A program made the translations under genes and the position numbers. A stretch of 64,000 bases of DNA from Pseudomonadota bacterium (lineage in GTDB: Bacteria > Pseudomonadota > Alphaproteobacteria > Sphingomonadales > Sphingomonadaceae). The stretch covers positions 1-64,000 of the forward strand of contig JAJZTH010000017.1 of assembly GCA_021849075.1 (NCBI GenBank), given 5' to 3'. Below are positions 63,021-64,000 of the stretch, in pieces. The notes beneath the pieces were generated by a model. That model ran no database searches. It worked only from the letters and a program-made list of their open reading frames with translations, and had not been told where the DNA came from. Within the stretch, counting starts at the first letter, position 1; each line of letters opens with the position of its first letter.

Positions 63021-64000
63021 ATGACCATGATGCTGACGAAGGATGCCAAGGAAGATCTGATCGAGCGCGGCTATTCGCGCCGCCAGCTGGGCGAGGTCGC
63101 CGCGCTGCTGGGCGCTGGCGTCGCCGCCAGCTCGCTGCTGGGCGGCAGCGCCATGGCGCAGCAGCAGGCGGCCCGCGCGGTCAAGGGCGCGGTGCGCATC
63201 GGCGCCAATGAATGCTGGACCGGCCCCTTCCCCTCGGGCGTTCAGGCCGCTGCCGAAGCCGCCTCGTTCGGCAACTGGTACGATCCGGACAATTACAAGG
63301 CGGACCTGATCAAGACCGTCGCCACGGTCGAAGGTCTGCCCGAAGAGCAGGTGATGCCCTGGCCCGGCTCGGGCGGCCCGCTGGTCAGCATCGTCGCAGC
63401 CTATTGCTCGCCGACCAAGGGCCTCGTCACGGCCGACCCGACCTTCGAATCCGCCTGGCGCACCGCCGATTACATGAAGGCCCCCATTGCCAAAGCCCCC
63501 CAGGCGATCGGCAAGGGCCATGATGTGAAGGCGATGCTCGCCGCCAATCCGAACGCGGGTCTCTATTATATCTGCACCCCCAACAACCCGACCGGCACGA
63601 TCACCCCGCTCGCCGACATCAAGTGGCTGCTGGACAACAAGCCGGCCGACGCCATGCTGCTGGTGGACGAAGCCTATATCCACTTCTCCGAAAGCCCCAG
63701 CGCCGCCACGCTGATCGGCAACCGCAAGGACATCATCGTCATGCGGACCTTCTCGAAGCTGTTCGGCATGGCGGGCGTCCGCCTTGGCCTCACCTTCGCC
63801 GATCCCGAAGTGCAGAAGCGCATTTCGCTGTTCGGCCCGGCCGCAGGCGGCCTCGCCATCACCGCCATGCATTGCGGCAATGCGGTCTATACCGAAGCCG
63901 CCCTGATCAAGGCGCGCCGGAATGAAATGATCGCCAACCGCGAAGAAACCATCGCATGGCTGACCAAGAAGGGGCTGGAAGTGCAGCCCGGCAGCCAGGC
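63021..64000 (+). CDS. Second Tat-type PLP-dependent aminotransferase, paralog of 61709 gene (3' end outside window)
   Basis: MTMMLTKDAKEDLIERGYSRRQLGEVAALLGAGVAASSLLGGSAMAQQQAARAVKGAVRIGANECWTGPFP..CTPNNPTGTITP..RTFSKLFGMAGVRLGLTFA; open to window end, so absent from the ORF track. Confidence 0.92.
   Translation, partial: MTMMLTKDAKEDLIERGYSRRQLGEVAALLGAGVAASSLLGGSAMAQQQAARAVKGAVRIGANECWTGPFPSGVQAAAEAASFGNWYDPDNYKADLIKTVATVEGLPEEQVMPWPGSGGPLVSIVAAYCSPTKGLVTADPTFESAWRTADYMKAPIAKAPQAIGKGHDVKAMLAANPNAGLYYICTPNNPTGTITPLADIKWLLDNKPADAMLLVDEAYIHFSESPSAATLIGNRKDIIVMRTFSKLFGMAGVRLGLTFADPEVQKRISLFGPAAGGLAITAMHCGNAVYTEAALIKARRNEMIANREETIAWLTKKGLEVQPGSQ

Noticed and set aside
61490-63049. 519-aa minus-strand ORF spanning the aminotransferase genes
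   Set aside because: Antisense to two clear PLP enzymes; Gly/Asp/His-rich mirror frame

Overview
The window is 64 kb of high-GC alphaproteobacterial chromosome. Gene content and order look like a sphingomonad (Sphingobium/Sphingomonas type), but that taxonomy is inferred from protein families, not searched. Most of it is core genome: the atpD/atpC tail; an orphan cpaF; panB; a yfgM-like gene, bamB and der; herA-like; popZ, valS, tolC and pcm; ndk; holC and pepA; lptD, surA, pdxA and rsmA; guaB; ftsH, tilS and cpoB/ybgF; a RodZ-like gene; ptsP; and two tandem Tat-type aminotransferases, the second cut by the window end. The main accessory region is a ~3.9 kb island at 33200..37128, inserted at the 3' end of tRNA-Cys(GCA). 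It carries a P4-type tyrosine integrase, a two-TM protein of unknown function, a 5'-truncated ECF-like sigma factor and an ArdC-type antirestriction protein. A degenerate second copy of the sigma-factor 3' end lies near the right border. The attL- and attR-like repeats differ by one deleted G. GGGGGC-rich motifs occur near both ends and form a nested hairpin against the integrase start codon. Other accessory signals are a Phd/ParE-type toxin-antitoxin pair with a palindromic upstream site, a GT39 plus GT2-GtrA pair beside atpC, two families of palindromic intergenic repeats, and a terminator-like hairpin inside a signal-peptide coding region. I found no CRISPR array, rRNA or prophage structural genes. 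Nothing here is clearly a new defence system. The least explained piece is the island's integrase, TM protein, truncated sigma and ArdC cassette.
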